6,406 nucleotides of DNA from the NCBI GenBank assembly GCA_964348535.1, contig CAYGDB010000036.1:1-6406 (forward strand). Reading direction: 5' to 3'. Origin of the DNA: JBGPJO01 sp964348535 (GTDB lineage: Bacteria > Patescibacteriota > Minisyncoccia > Phycocordibacterales > JAKFXT01). The notes below the pieces were generated by a model. The model was not told the origin of the DNA and did not search any database. It saw nothing but the letters and a program-made list of their open reading frames with translations. The position numbers and the translations under genes were made by a program. Shown here in pieces: positions 5,580-6,406 of the stretch. Within the stretch, counting starts at the first letter, position 1. Every line of letters starts with the position of its first letter.

Positions 5580-5954
5580 ATGATAAATAAAGAAGATTTA
5601 AAAAAGAAACTTGAAGAGGAAAAAATTTTGCTTGAAGGCGAACTTAAAAGTGTCGGGCGAGTAAACCCTGATAATTCCAAAGACTGGGAAGCTAAGCCTG
5701 CGGATTTGGATATTCTACCGTCGGATGAAAATGACATGGCGGATGGAATTGAAGAGCTGGAAAATAACACCGCCGTTTTGAAACAGCTTGAAATTCGTTA
5801 CAATCAAGTGAAAGAAGCGCTTGCCAGAATAGAAACTGAATCTTACGGAAAATGCGAAATAGATGGGGGAATGATAGAAGAAGAACGGCTTGAAGCCAAC
5901 CCCGCTGCCAGAACCTGCATTGAACATAAAGAGAGAGAATCTGAATTAAATTAA
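5580..5954 (+). CDS. DksA/TraR-family zinc-finger-like protein
   Basis: DksA/TraR proteins insert a coiled coil into the RNA polymerase secondary channel and alter initiation, often with ppGpp. At 124 residues this is a short family member. Two helices (about 4-25 and 57-86) could form the coiled coil; between them, SDENDMAD holds a DxxDxA pattern (D49, D52, A54) matching the coiled-coil tip motif of E. coli DksA (D71, D74, A76). The C-terminal finger follows the family layout YGKC...EEERLEANPAARTC but carries C92, D95, C113 and H116 in place of four cysteines. It may still bind zinc, or hold its fold without it. The ATG at 5580 lacks an SD. An out-of-frame short ORF (ATG at 5564) overlaps the start. 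The family call is confident; regulation of transcription is inferred from the tip motif. Confidence 0.9.
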   Translation: MINKEDLKKKLEEEKILLEGELKSVGRVNPDNSKDWEAKPADLDILPSDENDMADGIEELENNTAVLKQLEIRYNQVKEALARIETESYGKCEIDGGMIEEERLEANPAARTCIEHKERESELN

Positions 5955-5970
5955 AAACTTCAGGGTATTA

Positions 5971-6003
5971 AAAAACCGCTCTCGGAAGAGCGGTTTTTGT
6001 TTT
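5971..6003. terminator. Bidirectional intrinsic terminator
   Basis: A perfect 12-bp stem AAAAACCGCTCT / AGAGCGGTTTTT (5971-5982 / 5987-5998) with a CGGA loop is followed by GTTTT. The five A's on the left form a U-run on the - strand. It lies between two convergent genes, 17 nt after the DksA-like stop and 10 nt beyond the - strand stop, so it can serve both. Confidence 0.93.
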
Positions 6004-6012
6004 GAAGACTGA

Positions 6013-6297
6013 TTATATTTTTTCAGTCTGATTTTGAAAAGAATTCCGGACCAGAGCAGTAAGCTCAGCCTTGACTTTAGGATGCTCTGCGACAAGAAAA
6101 AGAATTAGCAGAATTCCCATAAAGAAAAGAAGAAAGTCAATTGCAAACCACGATAAAGCTACATTGCCAAGGATTTGACCTCCATAAAAAAGAATAAAAT
6201 TTATGATGATCGGGCCACAGACACAAAACTTCCAAACATTACCAGTGGTCATCCAAAAAACAAAGCGAGCCAAAAATTTTACAAGGTTCTCACTCAT
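6013..6297 (-). CDS. Small two-helix membrane protein of unknown function
   Basis: This 94-residue protein, convergent with the core genes, is not recognised. The start is the ATG at 6297, 5 nt after GGAGG; an in-frame ATG upstream at 6357 has no SD and would add 20 unlikely residues coded by a GC-rich tract. A basic/aromatic N-terminus (KFLARFVFW) is followed by two hydrophobic helices, about 24-44 (CVCGPIIINFILFYGGQ within it) and about 46-70 (FAIDFLLFFMGILLILFLVA within it), with a short turn. A hydrophilic C-terminal tail carries charged residues (EHPKVKAEL). It is probably an inner-membrane hairpin with both ends on the same side. Two cysteines (25, 27) lie at the start of helix 1. No partner gene is visible, as the window ends just upstream. 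Confidence 0.78.
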   Translation of the reverse strand: MSENLVKFLARFVFWMTTGNVWKFCVCGPIIINFILFYGGQILGNVALSWFAIDFLLFFMGILLILFLVAEHPKVKAELTALVRNSFQNQTEKI

Positions 6298-6302
6298 ATA
6301 AT

Positions 6303-6307
6303 CCTCC
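6303..6307 (-). promoter_or_regulatory. Shine-Dalgarno site GGAGG for the small membrane protein
   Basis: On the - strand GGAGG is followed by 5 nt and then the ATG at 6297. It is the strongest SD in the window and decides the start of this gene. Confidence 0.8.
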
Positions 6308-6358
6308 AAACCCCAGAACCCCGAGGCGCGGGTGGCGCAGGGCGCGCTTGTGTTCAAA

Positions 6359-6406
6359 GGGAAATTTACCTTTGAATCCGAACACTCTAAAATGAGAATT
6401 GTATGG
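6359..6406 (-). repeat. Right copy of 48-bp inverted repeat
   Basis: Exact reverse complement of 6-53, reaching the last base of the window. On the + strand it contains TTTACC (6365-6370), 17 nt, then TAAAAT (6388-6393), a possible outward-facing promoter that is mirrored at the left end. Whether the match continues beyond the window cannot be seen. Confidence 0.9.

Noticed and set aside
6323..6358. Resemblance of the GC-rich tract to the 5' half of a tRNA (GGTGGCGCAG)
   Set aside because: The D-loop would be only a few nucleotides long, no anticodon arm or T-arm follows, and the sequence runs into the 48-bp repeat instead.
1..6406. Whole window as a linear mobile element or plasmid bounded by terminal inverted repeats
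   Set aside because: The interior holds essential chromosomal genes (rpsO, pnp) and no transposase, replication or partition gene; a multi-copy repeat at contig ends explains the inverted repeats more simply.

Overview
This looks like a small metagenome-style contig from an AT-rich, streamlined bacterium, most likely a member of the Candidate Phyla Radiation/Patescibacteria (Parcubacteria-like). The grounds are the compact lysine/glutamate-rich proteins, mostly SD-less starts, a DksA-like protein with an altered zinc finger, and two hypothetical proteins of a kind typical for that group. The lineage is an inference from style; no rRNA or other phylogenetic marker beyond rpsO and pnp is present.

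Layout. Positions 6-53 and 6359-6406 are a perfect 48-bp inverted repeat, one copy at each end of the window. Inside the left copy is a self-contained G+C-rich cassette: a 15-bp dyad (70-118), an SD-led gene for a 300-residue protein of unknown function (175-1077) and its own strong terminator (1093-1132). The AT-rich chromosomal core follows on the + strand: rpsO (ribosomal protein S15), a NYN/PIN-like nuclease gene closed by a terminator, pnp (polynucleotide phosphorylase) preceded by a very strong leader stem-loop, a single-pass membrane protein of unknown function, and a DksA/TraR-type regulator closed by a terminator. A small two-helix membrane protein gene faces the core convergently on the - strand (6013-6297), and its upstream region runs through a GC-rich tract into the right-hand repeat.

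How it fits together. The core is an RNA-centred cluster: ribosome assembly (S15), a probable RNA endonuclease (NYN), the 3'-5' exonuclease PNPase and a probable RNA-polymerase-binding factor (DksA-like). rpsO and pnp are neighbours in many bacteria; here a NYN gene and a terminator sit between them. The stem-loop immediately before pnp resembles in position the leader duplex used by E. coli PNPase to autoregulate through RNase III. Three core genes (rpsO, the membrane protein, the DksA-like gene) have an extended -10 box ending 6-7 nt before the ATG, which predicts leaderless mRNAs, whereas the two outer accessory genes carry clear Shine-Dalgarno sequences.

The most unusual part is the left cassette together with the inverted repeats. 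The protein is unrecognised, its base composition is unlike its neighbours, and contig ends lying at the repeat suggest that the repeat is multi-copy in the genome. No gap between genes exceeds 300 bases.
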